A stretch of 64,000 nucleotides of DNA from Paraplanobispora takensis (GCF_016863195.1 NZ_BOOK01000041.1:1-64000), one strand, 5' to 3'. Positions 23,365 to 32,373 are shown, numbered from the stretch's first letter. Notes: generated by a model not told the origin, from the sequence alone. Numbers and translations are program-made.

Positions 23365-24324
23365 TCAGGGGACGAGCAGGAGCTTGCCGGTGGTACGGCG
23401 GGCCTCGAGGTCCTCGTGGGCCCGGGAGGCCTCGGCCAGGGGATAGCGGCGGGAGATGTGCACCCTGAGCCTGCCGTCGGCCAGCCAGCCGTAGATGTCG
23501 GAGGCGCGCCAGGCCAGCTCCTCGCGGGTGGCGATGTAGGCGCCCAGGGAGGGACGGGTCAAAAACAGCGAGCCGCCCCTGGCCAGCACCTGCGGGTCGA
23601 CCGGCGGGACGGGGCCGCTGGCCTGGCCGTACAGGGCCATCATGCCGCGCGGGCGCAGGGAGGCGAGGCTCTCCTCGAAGGTGCTGGCGCCCACGCCGTC
23701 GTAGACGACGTGCACGCCGGAGCCGGTCAGGTCGCGCACCGCGTCGGCGAAGCCCTTGTAGCGCAGGACCTCGTCGGCGCCAGCCTGACGGGCCAGCTCC
23801 TCCTTCTCCTCGGTGGAGACCGTGCCGATCACCCGGGCGCCCCTGAGCTTGGCGATCTGGGTGAGCAGCAGGCCCATGCCGCCGGCGGCGGCGTGCACCA
23901 GCACGTCGTCACCGGCCTTCACCTCGTGCACCGAGTGGGTCAGGTAGTGCGCGGTGAGCCCCTGCAGGGTGACGGCCGCGGCGACCTCGGGCGCGACCCC
24001 GTCGGGCACGGCGAGCAGGTGGGAGGCCGGTACGACGACCTTCTCCGCGTAGCTGCCCGTCACGTTCGCCCAGGCCACCTTGTCGCCGACGGACAGCCCC
24101 TGCACGTCCTCGCCGACGGCGGCGACCGTCCCCGCCCCCTCGTTGCCGGGGGTGAAGGGGAGCGAGAGCGGGTATCGGCCCATCCGGTGGTAGACGTCGA
24201 TGAAGTTCACGCCGCTGGCGGCGACGTCGACCAGCACGTCGCCCGGGTTCAGCTCCGGCTCCGGGCACTCCTGGTAGGTGAGGACCTCGGGACCACCGGT
24301 GGCGGAGACGACTATGGCGTGCAT
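23365..24324 (-). CDS. NADPH:quinone oxidoreductase (zeta-crystallin type)
   Basis: A 319-residue medium-chain dehydrogenase/reductase of the zinc-free quinone oxidoreductase group. The N-terminal catalytic domain has SGVNFIDVYHRMGRYP and PGNEGAGTVAAVGEDV. The Rossmann cofactor site is DDVLVHAAAGGMGLLLTQ, and the NADPH-side loop GTVSTEEKEELARQAGADEV suits 2'-phosphate binding. It reduces quinones by one or two electrons in the cytosol. It is transcribed toward the hairpin at 23311 and stands alone. Confidence 0.93.
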   Translation of the reverse strand: MHAIVVSATGGPEVLTYQECPEPELNPGDVLVDVAASGVNFIDVYHRMGRYPLSLPFTPGNEGAGTVAAVGEDVQGLSVGDKVAWANVTGSYAEKVVVPASHLLAVPDGVAPEVAAAVTLQGLTAHYLTHSVHEVKAGDDVLVHAAAGGMGLLLTQIAKLRGARVIGTVSTEEKEELARQAGADEVLRYKGFADAVRDLTGSGVHVVYDGVGASTFEESLASLRPRGMMALYGQASGPVPPVDPQVLARGGSLFLTRPSLGAYIATREELAWRASDIYGWLADGRLRVHISRRYPLAEASRAHEDLEARRTTGKLLLVP

Positions 24325-24394
24325 CGTGCTGACTCCTTCGCTCAGACGGGTGCTTCGATCCTCCCCAACCCGAAGCCGATCATCCTTGTTCCTG

Positions 24395-26335
24395 CTACGG
24401 CTTCTTGGCTGAGGCAGGGCCGTGCATGGTGAAATTGTCGAACGAGGCCTTCAGCACGGCCCCGCTCTTCTCGCCGACCCGGGCGATCATGCCGACCTCG
24501 CCGGCGGGCAGCGGGCTGGAGTCCAGCAGGGAGTGCGTCTGCTCCCCGTTGACCCACATGGTGAGCCGCACGCCCTCGCCGCTGCCGCTGCACTCGGCCT
24601 GCAGCCGGACGGGCTCGCCCTTGGGCAGATCGAGCTGGACGGGCTCGCCGAGGTCGCCGCCGGCGCTCTTGACGGTCCTGCGGATGCGGGCCTTGCCGGT
24701 GGTGTCGACCAGGAACTCGTAACGGGTGGCCTTGTAGTCGTCGTCGCCGCGGCAGAACAGTCCGGACTCGCCGACGCCGCTGCTGCCGTTGCGGACCCCG
24801 AGGGAGACGCCCAGCAGCAGCCGGTCGGGGATGACCGGGGTCGGCGTGGCCGAGGGGTCCGGGGTGGCGGGAGGGGCGACCACGAAGGGGACCGGCGCGG
24901 TCTCCCGGTGGACGGGATCGTCGCCGGTGACGTCGACGGCGTAGTAGCCCTCGGGCGCGTAACCGTACTTGACGGTCGCCGGGTCGTAGCCGCCGCCGCT
25001 CCAGCCGGTGCCGCTCTGGATGAAGTCGTCCTGGTAGAGCAGGGACAGGTCGTCCGGCGGCCCGCCGGACCTGAGCGCGACGTAGCCGCCGACGCCGCCG
25101 GCCACCGCGACCACGGCGGCGACGACCGCTCCGGCGATCAGCTTCTTGCGCCGGACGGACGCGGCCGGGGCTCCGTGGCGGGGCCCGGGACCGGAGGCCC
25201 GTGTGTCGCCCTGGGGCCGGGCGGAGGCGGGCCCCGTCTGCCCGTGCCGGTCGGCCTGCCCGAGCGGGCCGGTCTGACCGGTCTGGCCGAGGTGGGCGGC
25301 GGGGACGGTGTGGGCGGGCGGTCCGGCCGGTGGGGCGTATCCGGGCCGGGTGGGCGCCGCGCCGGGGACGGTGTGGCCGGGATGCGCGGCGGGTCCGGCG
25401 GGTCCGGCGGGGACGGTGGACCCGGGGGATCCGGCGGGCGCGCTCTCCGTCCACTGCGCGGTCGTGTGCGGGGTGGGCGGGCTCTGCTGCCACACCGTCT
25501 GCACCGAGTGGGCGGCCTGCTCCGGGGCGGCCGAGCGGCCGACCATGTGGTCGAGGAGCTGCTGGGCGGTGGGACGCCGGCCGGGGTCCTTGTCCATGGC
25601 GTAGCCGACCAGCTCGCGCAGGCCGGGCTCCAGGCCCTCCAGGACGGGCTCGGTGTTGAGCACCTGGTAGAGCACCGCGTGCAGGGCCTCCCCGCCGAAC
25701 GGCGCCCGGCCGCTCGCGGCGAAGGCCACCAGGCAGCCCCAGGAGAACACGTCGCAGGCGGGGGAGACCGGCTCGCCGCGCAGCACCTCCGGCGCCATGT
25801 AGCGCGGGGTCCCGATGACCTCGCCGGTCCCGGTCACCCCGCTGAGCGTGTCGAGGGCGCGGGCGATGCCGAAGTCGATCACCCGCGGGCCGACCGGGGA
25901 GAGCAGCACGTTGGACGGCTTGAGGTCGCGGTGGACGATCCCGGCGCCGTGGATCGCGGTCAGCGCGGTGGCCACGCCGACCGCGAGCGCGTCGAGGCTG
26001 GAGCCGCGCAGCGGCCCGTCGGAGCGTACGGCCTCCTCCAGGTTGGGGCCGGGCACGAACTCGGTGACCACGTAGAGCTGCTCGCCGTCCAGTGCGGCGT
26101 CCAGCACGGCCGCCGTGCAGAACCGCCGGACCCGCCGCGCGGCGTCGGCCTCCCGGCGAAAACGCATCCGGAACTGCTCGTGCTGGGTGTACTCGGGGTT
26201 GATCACCTTGATGGCGACCCGCTGCCCGTCGGGGGCCTGACCGAGGTAGACGGTGCCCATGCCGCCCCGGCCCAGCCGGCTGAGCACACGGTAATGCCCG
26301 ATCTGGAGGGGTTCGCCTGGACTGAGGTTGTTCAC
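24395..26335 (-). CDS. Membrane Ser/Thr protein kinase (PknB-like)
   Basis: About 646 residues. The kinase domain (1-265) has the Gly loop LGRGGMGTVYLG, Lys43 in VAIKV, catalytic HRDLKPSN (135-142), DFG (154-156) and GTPRYMAPEV. A Pro/Gly/Thr-rich linker (about 280-390) follows, then one transmembrane helix (IAGAVVAAVVAVAGGVGGYV). The extracellular domain (YQDDFIQSGTGWSGGGYD and an FDNFTMHG ending) resembles concanavalin-like folds of the DUF1080 type, not PASTA repeats. The start is uncertain: GTG 26335 best fits the kinase family, while an ATG at 26353 adds six residues. Ligand and targets are unknown. Confidence 0.9.
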   Translation of the reverse strand: MNNLSPGEPLQIGHYRVLSRLGRGGMGTVYLGQAPDGQRVAIKVINPEYTQHEQFRMRFRREADAARRVRRFCTAAVLDAALDGEQLYVVTEFVPGPNLEEAVRSDGPLRGSSLDALAVGVATALTAIHGAGIVHRDLKPSNVLLSPVGPRVIDFGIARALDTLSGVTGTGEVIGTPRYMAPEVLRGEPVSPACDVFSWGCLVAFAASGRAPFGGEALHAVLYQVLNTEPVLEGLEPGLRELVGYAMDKDPGRRPTAQQLLDHMVGRSAAPEQAAHSVQTVWQQSPPTPHTTAQWTESAPAGSPGSTVPAGPAGPAAHPGHTVPGAAPTRPGYAPPAGPPAHTVPAAHLGQTGQTGPLGQADRHGQTGPASARPQGDTRASGPGPRHGAPAASVRRKKLIAGAVVAAVVAVAGGVGGYVALRSGGPPDDLSLLYQDDFIQSGTGWSGGGYDPATVKYGYAPEGYYAVDVTGDDPVHRETAPVPFVVAPPATPDPSATPTPVIPDRLLLGVSLGVRNGSSGVGESGLFCRGDDDYKATRYEFLVDTTGKARIRRTVKSAGGDLGEPVQLDLPKGEPVRLQAECSGSGEGVRLTMWVNGEQTHSLLDSSPLPAGEVGMIARVGEKSGAVLKASFDNFTMHGPASAKKP

Positions 26336-26375
26336 CGTATTACCTAACCGCATTTACCGTCGCCTGGGTGGTGGC

Positions 26376-27044
26376 TCAGCCTACCGAGATCTGACCGGCG
26401 GCCAGCATCCGCAGCATCGGCAGATCCACCTGTTCCAGGCTGTCCACGGTCAGCACGCCGTACGGCGCCGCCCCGTCCGAGGGGACCGCGATCACGCGGC
26501 ATCCGGCGGCCCTGGCCGCCGCGATGCCGGTCGGGCTGTCCTCCACGGCCACGCAGCGGGACGGGTCGGCGCCCAGCCCGGCGGCGGCCTTCAGGTAGGG
26601 ATCGGGCCGGGGTTTGCCGTGCGCGGTGTCCTCGGAGGCCACCACGAGACGGAAGCGTTCGGCTCCGACGGTGCGCAGCACGATGTCCACGACCCGCCGG
26701 GGTGAGGCGCTGACCAGGGCGATCGGCACACCGGCGGCGCCGAGGTCGTCCAGGAGCCGCAGCGCGCCCGGCAGGGGGGTCACCCCGCCCGCGACGCGCT
26801 CGGCGAACTCCTCTGCGAGCCGTACGGCGACCGCCTCCCGTTCCGGCTCGCCCGTCCCGTCCCGGGCGCTTCGGACGAGACGGGCGGCGACGTGCTCGAC
26901 CGGGCGGCCGAGCACGTCGCCGCTGTCCGAGTCGCCCAGTTCCAGGCCGAGTTCCGAGGCGACCGTCACGCACGCCTCCCACCACAGGCCCTCGGTGTCC
27001 ACGAGCGTTCCATCCATGTCGAACAGGACGGCCCGGAGGCTCAC
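26376..27044 (-). CDS. HAD-superfamily phosphatase (phosphoglycolate phosphatase/beta-PGM-like)
   Basis: A 222-residue HAD hydrolase with cap domain. Motif I is VLFDMDGTLVDTEG (Asp9, Asp11), motif II ALVSAS, motif III Lys in DTAHGKPRPDPYLKAA, motif IV VAVEDSPTGIAAARAAG. It dephosphorylates or isomerises small phosphorylated metabolites. The ATG overlaps the stop of the ABC ATPase gene by 4 bases, making it the last gene of the import operon, so it probably acts on the imported compound. The sequence does not look like a specific phosphonatase (PhnX), which would need a Schiff-base Lys in the cap. Confidence 0.9.
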   Translation of the reverse strand: MSLRAVLFDMDGTLVDTEGLWWEACVTVASELGLELGDSDSGDVLGRPVEHVAARLVRSARDGTGEPEREAVAVRLAEEFAERVAGGVTPLPGALRLLDDLGAAGVPIALVSASPRRVVDIVLRTVGAERFRLVVASEDTAHGKPRPDPYLKAAAGLGADPSRCVAVEDSPTGIAAARAAGCRVIAVPSDGAAPYGVLTVDSLEQVDLPMLRMLAAGQISVG

Positions 27045-28399
27045 CGCCCGTCTCGCCGTACGGCGGCGCCGGTCGCCTCCGCGGTGGTGCCGGCCGTACC
27101 GGCGCCGTCGGAGGGGGCGGCCGGGTCCCGGGAAGCGGCCGAGGGGTCGGCCGGATCTGAGGGGGTGGGCGGGATGGCCGAAGGACCGGCTGGATCCGGG
27201 GAGGCGGAGGAAGCGGGCGGGGTGGCGGCCGTGGCCGGGGATGTGGAGGGGGCGGGGCGGGGGGAGACGAGGACGGGGCGTTGGACGAGGGTGACGGTCA
27301 CCTGGGTGCCGGGGGCCAGCCGTACCGCGTCGTGGCCGGGGACGTCGGCGAGGATCTCCAGGTCGCCGGGGGCGTCGCCGAGGCTGACGCGGAGGCGGGC
27401 GGAGGAGCCGCGGAAGGAGGAGGCCACCACGAGGGCCCGGCCGCCGGGTTCGGGGGTGACGATCACCGCCTCGGGGCGGACCAGCACGTCCACCTCGGGG
27501 CTGCTCGGTACCGGACCGTCCACGGGCATGAGCCGGCCCAGGACCGTGACCTCGGCGCCGGAGACACCGGACGCGCCGGATCCGCCGGACGCGCCGGAGA
27601 GGGTGGACGCGCCGGATCCGCCGGACGCGCCGGAGAGGGTGGACGCGCCGGAGACGGTGGACAGCCGGCCGGGGACGCGGTTCATCGTGCCGACGAACTC
27701 GGCCACGAACGGCGTCGCGGGACGGTCGTAGACCTCGGCGGGCGGCCCGACCTGTTCCAGCCGCCCGTCGCGGAGCACCGCGACCCGGTCGGCGATGGAC
27801 AGCGCCTCCTCCTGGTCGTGCGTCACGAAGATCGTGGTGATGCCGAGGTCGAGCTGGAGCCGGCGGATCTCCTCCCGCAGCGCGACGCGGACCTTGGCGT
27901 CCAGAGCCGACAGCGGCTCGTCGAGCAGCAGCACGCGCGGCTCCAGCGCCAGCGCCCTGGCCAGGGCGACGCGCTGCTGCTGGCCGCCGGACAGCTCGTG
28001 CGGGTAGCGCCCGCCGTGCTCGGGCAGGCCGACCAGCTCCAGCAGCTCGGCCGCGCGGGCGTGCCGCCGGGCGGCGGGCACCTTGCGCACCCGCAGGCCG
28101 AAGGCCACGTTGTCGCGGGCGTTCAGGTTGGGGAACAGCGAGTAGGACTGGAAGACCATGCCGGCGTCCCTGCGGTTGGCCGGCAGCCGGGTGATGTCCT
28201 TGCCGTCGATCAGCACGGCCCCCGCGTCGGGGTGCTCGAAGCCCGCCACGCAGCGCAGCGCCGTGGTCTTGCCGCAGCCCGACGGGCCGAGCAGCGCCAT
28301 CAGCTCGCCGGGCTCGACGGCGAGGTCCAGCCCGTCCAGGGCGACCGTACGGCCGAACACCCGGCGCAGTCCCCGGAACTCGACGCCGGAGGTCTTCAT
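27041..28399 (-). CDS. ABC importer ATP-binding protein (Fe3+/AEP/spermidine type)
   Basis: A 452-residue protein. The ATPase domain (1-240) has Walker A LLGPSGCGKTTALRCVAGFE, signature ELSGGQQQRVALARAL, Walker B VLLLDEPLSALDAKVR, H-loop FVTHDQEEALSIADR. A TOBE regulatory domain follows, interrupted by a Ser-Gly-Ala repeat insertion (about 253-283). The last 80 residues are Pro/Ala/Ser-rich, far longer than usual (about 350-370 residues for the family). It works with the two permeases and the lipoprotein encoded upstream. Confidence 0.9.
   Translation of the reverse strand: MKTSGVEFRGLRRVFGRTVALDGLDLAVEPGELMALLGPSGCGKTTALRCVAGFEHPDAGAVLIDGKDITRLPANRRDAGMVFQSYSLFPNLNARDNVAFGLRVRKVPAARRHARAAELLELVGLPEHGGRYPHELSGGQQQRVALARALALEPRVLLLDEPLSALDAKVRVALREEIRRLQLDLGITTIFVTHDQEEALSIADRVAVLRDGRLEQVGPPAEVYDRPATPFVAEFVGTMNRVPGRLSTVSGASTLSGASGGSGASTLSGASGGSGASGVSGAEVTVLGRLMPVDGPVPSSPEVDVLVRPEAVIVTPEPGGRALVVASSFRGSSARLRVSLGDAPGDLEILADVPGHDAVRLAPGTQVTVTLVQRPVLVSPRPAPSTSPATAATPPASSASPDPAGPSAIPPTPSDPADPSAASRDPAAPSDGAGTAGTTAEATGAAVRRDGR
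27569..27640. repeat. 36-bp in-frame tandem repeat inside the ABC ATPase gene
   Basis: A 36-base unit beginning GGACGCGCCGGATCCGCCGG occurs twice without change (27569-27604, 27605-27640) and continues as a shortened third copy. Being a multiple of three, it adds Ser-Gly-Ala-Thr-Leu blocks between the ATPase and TOBE domains without breaking the frame. Confidence 0.9.
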
Positions 28400-29283
28400 T
28401 GTGAGTCCTTTCGCTTGGCGCCCGCGCCGGACAGGATCAGCAGCAGCAGCCAGGTGGTCAGCAGGCTGAGGATGGAGACGGCCACCGACAGCCGGCCGTT
28501 CGCGCCGGAGATCGTGACGATCCAGACCGGGAAGGTCTGGTAGCCCAGGAGCGCGGCGACGGTGTACTCGCCGAGCACCAGCGCGAGGGCGAGGAACGAG
28601 GCGCTGGCGATGGCGGAGCGCAGGTTGGGGATGACCACCCGGAACATCACGTGCGGCCACGAGGCGCCCAGGTTGCGGGCCGCCTCCACCAGCGTGCGCA
28701 CGTCGATCGCGCGCAGCCCCGCGTCCAGCGACCGGTAGACGAACGGCAGGGCCAGCACCACGTAGGCCAGCACGAGCACCACGGGGAACGTCTCGTCCTG
28801 GATCGCGATCAGCGTCGCCCAGAACGGCGTGGCGGCCAGATAGTCCGGCCCCCAGCGCAGCACGGTGCTGATCCCGGTCACGAAGGTGATCGGCGGCACG
28901 ACCAGCGGGATCGTGCAGATCACCTCCAGCACCGGCCGCAGCCCCGGCGCGCCGAGCCGTACGGCCAGCAGCGCGGGCAGGGTGAGCGCCAGCACCACCA
29001 CGATCGTCGCCGCCGCCAGGGCCAGGGACAGCAGCATGCTCGCCGCGAAGCCCTCGGCGGTGAGGATCTCCGCGTAGGTGGACAGGGAGAAGCCCTGCTG
29101 CTCGCTGTGGACGGTGAACCAGAACGAGGCGGCCATCGGGACCAGGAAGTAGACCGCCGCGGCGCCCAGCACCACGCCGCGCCACAGGCGCATCCGGCGC
29201 GGGCGCGAAACCGGGGACGAGGCCGGAGCCGGGGCCGCGGGATCGGCCGTCCCGGTGGGCAGGATGGGGGTCACCGCAGCCAT
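28396..29283 (-). CDS. ABC importer permease (second subunit)
   Basis: A 295-residue membrane protein of the binding-protein-dependent permease family (PhnV/PotC-like). About six helices are visible, and the EAA loop reads LVEAARNLGASWPHVMFRVV, which docks on the ATPase. ATG 29283 has GAGGAGGAG upstream and overlaps the previous permease by 13 bases; its stop overlaps the ATPase start by 4. It forms the translocation pore with the 29271-30170 product. Confidence 0.92.
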   Translation of the reverse strand: MAAVTPILPTGTADPAAPAPASSPVSRPRRMRLWRGVVLGAAAVYFLVPMAASFWFTVHSEQQGFSLSTYAEILTAEGFAASMLLSLALAAATIVVVLALTLPALLAVRLGAPGLRPVLEVICTIPLVVPPITFVTGISTVLRWGPDYLAATPFWATLIAIQDETFPVVLVLAYVVLALPFVYRSLDAGLRAIDVRTLVEAARNLGASWPHVMFRVVIPNLRSAIASASFLALALVLGEYTVAALLGYQTFPVWIVTISGANGRLSVAVSILSLLTTWLLLLILSGAGAKRKDSQ

Positions 29284-30170
29284 CGGCTGCTCCTCCTCTG
29301 CAGGGGCAGGTAGACCGCCATCACCAGGCCCGCGACCACGATCATGTCGAGGCTCAGCGCGAGCGCGATGTTCTCGTGGCCGATCAGCACGTCGCCGGTG
29401 AGCGCGTCGGCGATCTGCAGGGTGACCAGCGGGACCGTGCTGCCCACCATCGCCCTGGCGGTGGCGTAGGCGGCGAACGCGCTGCCGAACAGCAGGACCG
29501 TGCCGCCCAGCAGCGCGGGCGCCAGCACCGGGATGCCGACGTGCCGCCAGTACTGCCAGGCGGTGGCGCCGCTGTTGCCGGCCGCCTCCCGCCACTGCGG
29601 CCTCAGCCCGTCCATCGCGGGCACCATGACCAGCACCATCAGCGGGATGGAGAAGTACATGTAGACGATGACCAGGCCCCAGAAGGTGTACAGGCTCCAG
29701 CCGTACTCGCCGAGCCCGAGCGCCTGGGTCAGCACGCCCGAGTTGCCCAGCGTGGCGACCCAGGTGAACGCCAGCGGCACGCCGCCGAAGTTGGCCAGCA
29801 CGCCGGAGGCGGTCAGCACCGACTCGCGCAGCGTCCGGAACCGGGAGGTGACCACCGCCTGGGCGAGGAAGGCTCCCAGGACCGCGCCGAGCAGGGCCAC
29901 CACGGCCGACAGCTGCACGCTGCTGACCAGGGTGGAGAGGTAGTTGCCCCGCAGGCTCTCGACCAGGTTGGAGGTGCCGAAGCCGGAGACCCCGGTCTGC
30001 GGGTCCCGGACGGTGAAGGCGCCGAGCACCAGCGCGACCGCCGGGATCCCGAAGGCCAGGGCCGTGAAGGCGAGCAGGGGCACGGCCGCCGGCCAGCTGC
30101 CGGTCCGGGCGCGGCCGCCGCGGGGCGCGGCGGCCGGCTCACCGGCGTCCCCGGTGATCGAGACCATCAT
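29271..30170 (-). CDS. ABC importer permease (first subunit)
   Basis: A 299-residue membrane protein (PhnU/PotB-like) with six helices. Its EAA-type loop is WREAAGNSGATAWQYWRHVG, then IPVLAPALLGG. It starts with Met-Met; the first Met codon (30168-30170) overlaps the stop of the binding-protein gene by 4 bases, so the whole operon is tightly coupled. Confidence 0.92.
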   Translation of the reverse strand: MMVSITGDAGEPAAAPRGGRARTGSWPAAVPLLAFTALAFGIPAVALVLGAFTVRDPQTGVSGFGTSNLVESLRGNYLSTLVSSVQLSAVVALLGAVLGAFLAQAVVTSRFRTLRESVLTASGVLANFGGVPLAFTWVATLGNSGVLTQALGLGEYGWSLYTFWGLVIVYMYFSIPLMVLVMVPAMDGLRPQWREAAGNSGATAWQYWRHVGIPVLAPALLGGTVLLFGSAFAAYATARAMVGSTVPLVTLQIADALTGDVLIGHENIALALSLDMIVVAGLVMAVYLPLQRRSSRWLR

Positions 30171-31333
30171 CCGCCGACCGCGGCGCCCCAGCCGGTGGCC
30201 AGGACCTCCTTGGCCTTGTTGATCTGCTCCTCGGTCGGGAAGCTCGGCTCACCCTGGACCGCGGGCAGGTTGGCCGCGGCGCTCTTGTCCACCGAGCCGT
30301 CGGCCTGCATCGCGGGCAGCAGCACCGGGCGGGCGAAACCGCCGAGATAGAGGTTCTGGCCCTCGGGGCTGTAGAGGAACTCCTGCCACAGGCGGGCGGC
30401 GGCCGGGTGCGGGGCGTCCTTGTTGATCGCCTGGGCGTAGAGCTGGAAGTACTTGCCGTCGCTCGGGACGACGGTCTTCCAGTCGATGCCCTTGCCGGCC
30501 ATCACGGGGCCGTAGGCGGCGTTGTTGTAGTCCCAGTCGATGCTGATCTGGGTCTCGCCCTTCTCGATGGTGGCCGGGGTGGTCTCCACCGGGTTGAAGT
30601 TGCCCGTGTCCTTCAGCTTCTTGAAGAAGTCCAGGCCGGGCTGGATGTCGTCGAAGGAGCCGCCGTTGGCCAGGGCCGCCGCGTAGACGCCGCCGAAGGC
30701 CGAGCCGGACTGCGTCGGGTTGCCGTTCATCGCGACCTTGCCCTTGTACTCCGGCTTGAGCAGGTCGGAGAAGGTCTCCGGGCAGTTGTCGATCTTCTTG
30801 GCGTCGCAGCCGATCGAGACGTAGCCGCCGTAGTCGTTGGCCCAGAGGCCGCTCGGCTCCTTCTGGTTGTCGGGGATCTTGTCCCAGGTCTGCACCTTGT
30901 AGGGCGCGAACAGGCCCTCGGCCGCGCCGCTGATGGCGAAGGACTGGCCGATGTCCAGGACGTCGGGGGCGCGGTCCTGGCCCTTGCGGGTCTTGACCGC
31001 GTTGATCTCGTCGGCGCTGGAGGCGTCGGGGGTCTCCTCCTCGATCTCGATGCCGTACTTCGTCTTGAAGGCTTCGATGATCTTGCCGTAGTTGGCCCAG
31101 TCGTGCGGCAGGGCGATGACGTGGAGCTTGCCCTCCTTCTTCGCCGCCGCGACGAGCTGCTCCATCCCGCCGAAGTCGGCGGCGGAGGTGGCGGTCCTGG
31201 CGTCGACGCCGGCCGCGGAGCCACTGCCCGAGGCGGCGGGGGAGGAGGTGGCGGTCGGTGCGGCCCCGCACGCCGCGACCCCTGCCAGGAGGAACGCGGC
31301 CAGGCCTGCGGAACGGATTCGGGATGCGATCAC
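30167..31333 (-). CDS. ABC importer substrate-binding lipoprotein
   Basis: A 388-residue lipoprotein. GTG 31333 follows GGGAGA by a short space and gives signal peptide AGLAAFLLAGVAACG with lipobox Cys22; the ATG 36 bases further upstream would put extra residues before it. A Ser/Ala linker tethers the receptor to the membrane. The mature part is an SBP_bac_6/8-type periplasmic-binding fold (LHVIALPHDWANYGKIIEAF, RAPDVLDIGQSFAISG, FSDLLKPEYKGKVAM), like AEP, iron or polyamine receptors. Together with a UTRA regulator and a HAD phosphatase I favour a phosphonate or phospho-compound, but the ligand is not proven. Confidence 0.88.
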   Translation of the reverse strand: MIASRIRSAGLAAFLLAGVAACGAAPTATSSPAASGSGSAAGVDARTATSAADFGGMEQLVAAAKKEGKLHVIALPHDWANYGKIIEAFKTKYGIEIEEETPDASSADEINAVKTRKGQDRAPDVLDIGQSFAISGAAEGLFAPYKVQTWDKIPDNQKEPSGLWANDYGGYVSIGCDAKKIDNCPETFSDLLKPEYKGKVAMNGNPTQSGSAFGGVYAAALANGGSFDDIQPGLDFFKKLKDTGNFNPVETTPATIEKGETQISIDWDYNNAAYGPVMAGKGIDWKTVVPSDGKYFQLYAQAINKDAPHPAAARLWQEFLYSPEGQNLYLGGFARPVLLPAMQADGSVDKSAAANLPAVQGEPSFPTEEQINKAKEVLATGWGAAVGG

Positions 31334-31382
31334 GGTGTCTCCCAGCGGGGGTGTCGCGCCATATGTCACGAAAGTAGGCGAA

Positions 31383-31396
31383 CTTGTTCAAACAAG
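31383..31396. promoter_or_regulatory. Candidate GntR operator between importer and regulator
   Basis: CTTGTT (31383-31388) and AACAAG (31391-31396) form a perfect palindrome with a 2-base centre, 50 bases upstream of the binding-protein start and about 150 before the divergent gntR. The size and symmetry fit a HutC-type GntR dimer. Confidence 0.5.
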
Positions 31397-31543
31397 CTAG
31401 GCCCAGTGCGCCGTTGTGCGGTTTCCGCCGGATGAACGCTCGGAGTACGCCGGTGGAATGCGAGAACCCGCACTTTGTGGGTGATCGATCATTGCCTAGT
31501 GTGGAGGCGGGACCGGCCGGCCGGTGTGCACAGCGAGGGAGCC

Positions 31544-32299
31544 ATGACTGCCCGGTATGCGGGGATCGCCGGAGAGCTGCGCGAGGCGATCATGCGAGGA
31601 GACTACGACGTGGGCGCGCAGCTGCCCTCCGAGGCCGAGCTCGCCGTCCGCTTCGCCGCCTCCCGCGGGACCGTCCGCCAGGCGGTCGCCGTACTCGCCG
31701 CCGAGGGACTGGTCGGCTCCCGGCAGGGGGCCCGGCGCATCGTGCTGGGGCGCGAGCGCAGCCAGAGCTTCGCCGAGCTGCACAGCTTCGCCCAGTGGGC
31801 GCGGTCGATGGGCCACCGGGTCACCGGCCGGGTGCTGGAGCAGCGCCGCCGGGCGGCGGACGCGGCCGAGGCGGCCCGGCTGGCGCTGCGGCCGGGGGAC
31901 GCCGTGCTGCGGGTGCTGCGGCTGCGCTCGCTCGAAGGCGAGCCGGTGCTGCTGGAGCGCACGGTCTACGCCGGGTGGATCGCCCCGGCGGTGGAGAGTC
32001 TGCCCGCCGACTGCGAGTCCGTCACACAGGCGCTCTACGAGGGCGTCGGCCTGGTCTTCGCCTACGGCGAGCACCTCATCGACGCGGTCGCGGCGGGCAC
32101 CGAGGACGCGCGGCTGCTGTCGGTACGGCGGGGCAGCCCGCTGCTGCGCCAGCGCCGGGTCACCACCACCCCCGAGGGCCGCCCGGTCGAGTGGTCCGAC
32201 GACCGCTACCGCGCGGGCAGCGTGACGTTCAGCATCCGCAACTCGGTGGACGCCAACCCGCTCGTCCGGCAGGTGGGGGACTTGCGCCCGTCATCGTAA
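31544..32299 (+). CDS. GntR-family regulator with UTRA domain (HutC type)
   Basis: A 251-residue regulator. The GntR winged helix covers 1-70 (YAGIAGELREAIMRGDYDVG, LPSEAELAVRFAASRGTVRQ, AVAVLAAEGLV). The UTRA effector domain follows (LRVLRLRSLEGEPVLLERTV, RYRAGSVTFSIRN). ATG 31544 has GAGGGAG upstream. UTRA domains sense small metabolites such as phosphonates, sugars or urocanate. The divergent ABC import operon is the obvious target. Confidence 0.92.
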   Translation: MTARYAGIAGELREAIMRGDYDVGAQLPSEAELAVRFAASRGTVRQAVAVLAAEGLVGSRQGARRIVLGRERSQSFAELHSFAQWARSMGHRVTGRVLEQRRRAADAAEAARLALRPGDAVLRVLRLRSLEGEPVLLERTVYAGWIAPAVESLPADCESVTQALYEGVGLVFAYGEHLIDAVAAGTEDARLLSVRRGSPLLRQRRVTTTPEGRPVEWSDDRYRAGSVTFSIRNSVDANPLVRQVGDLRPSS

Positions 32300-32373
32300 G
32301 AACGTATGTTCGACTCTGCACAGACCCGTCTTCCCCCGGGTGCCATCCGACAGCCGCGGGGGGAAGAACCGTC

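Noticed and set aside
24422-26347. Long plus-strand frame opposite the Ser/Thr kinase
   Set aside because: Classic antisense shadow in GC-rich DNA; the kinase strand carries all the motifs.
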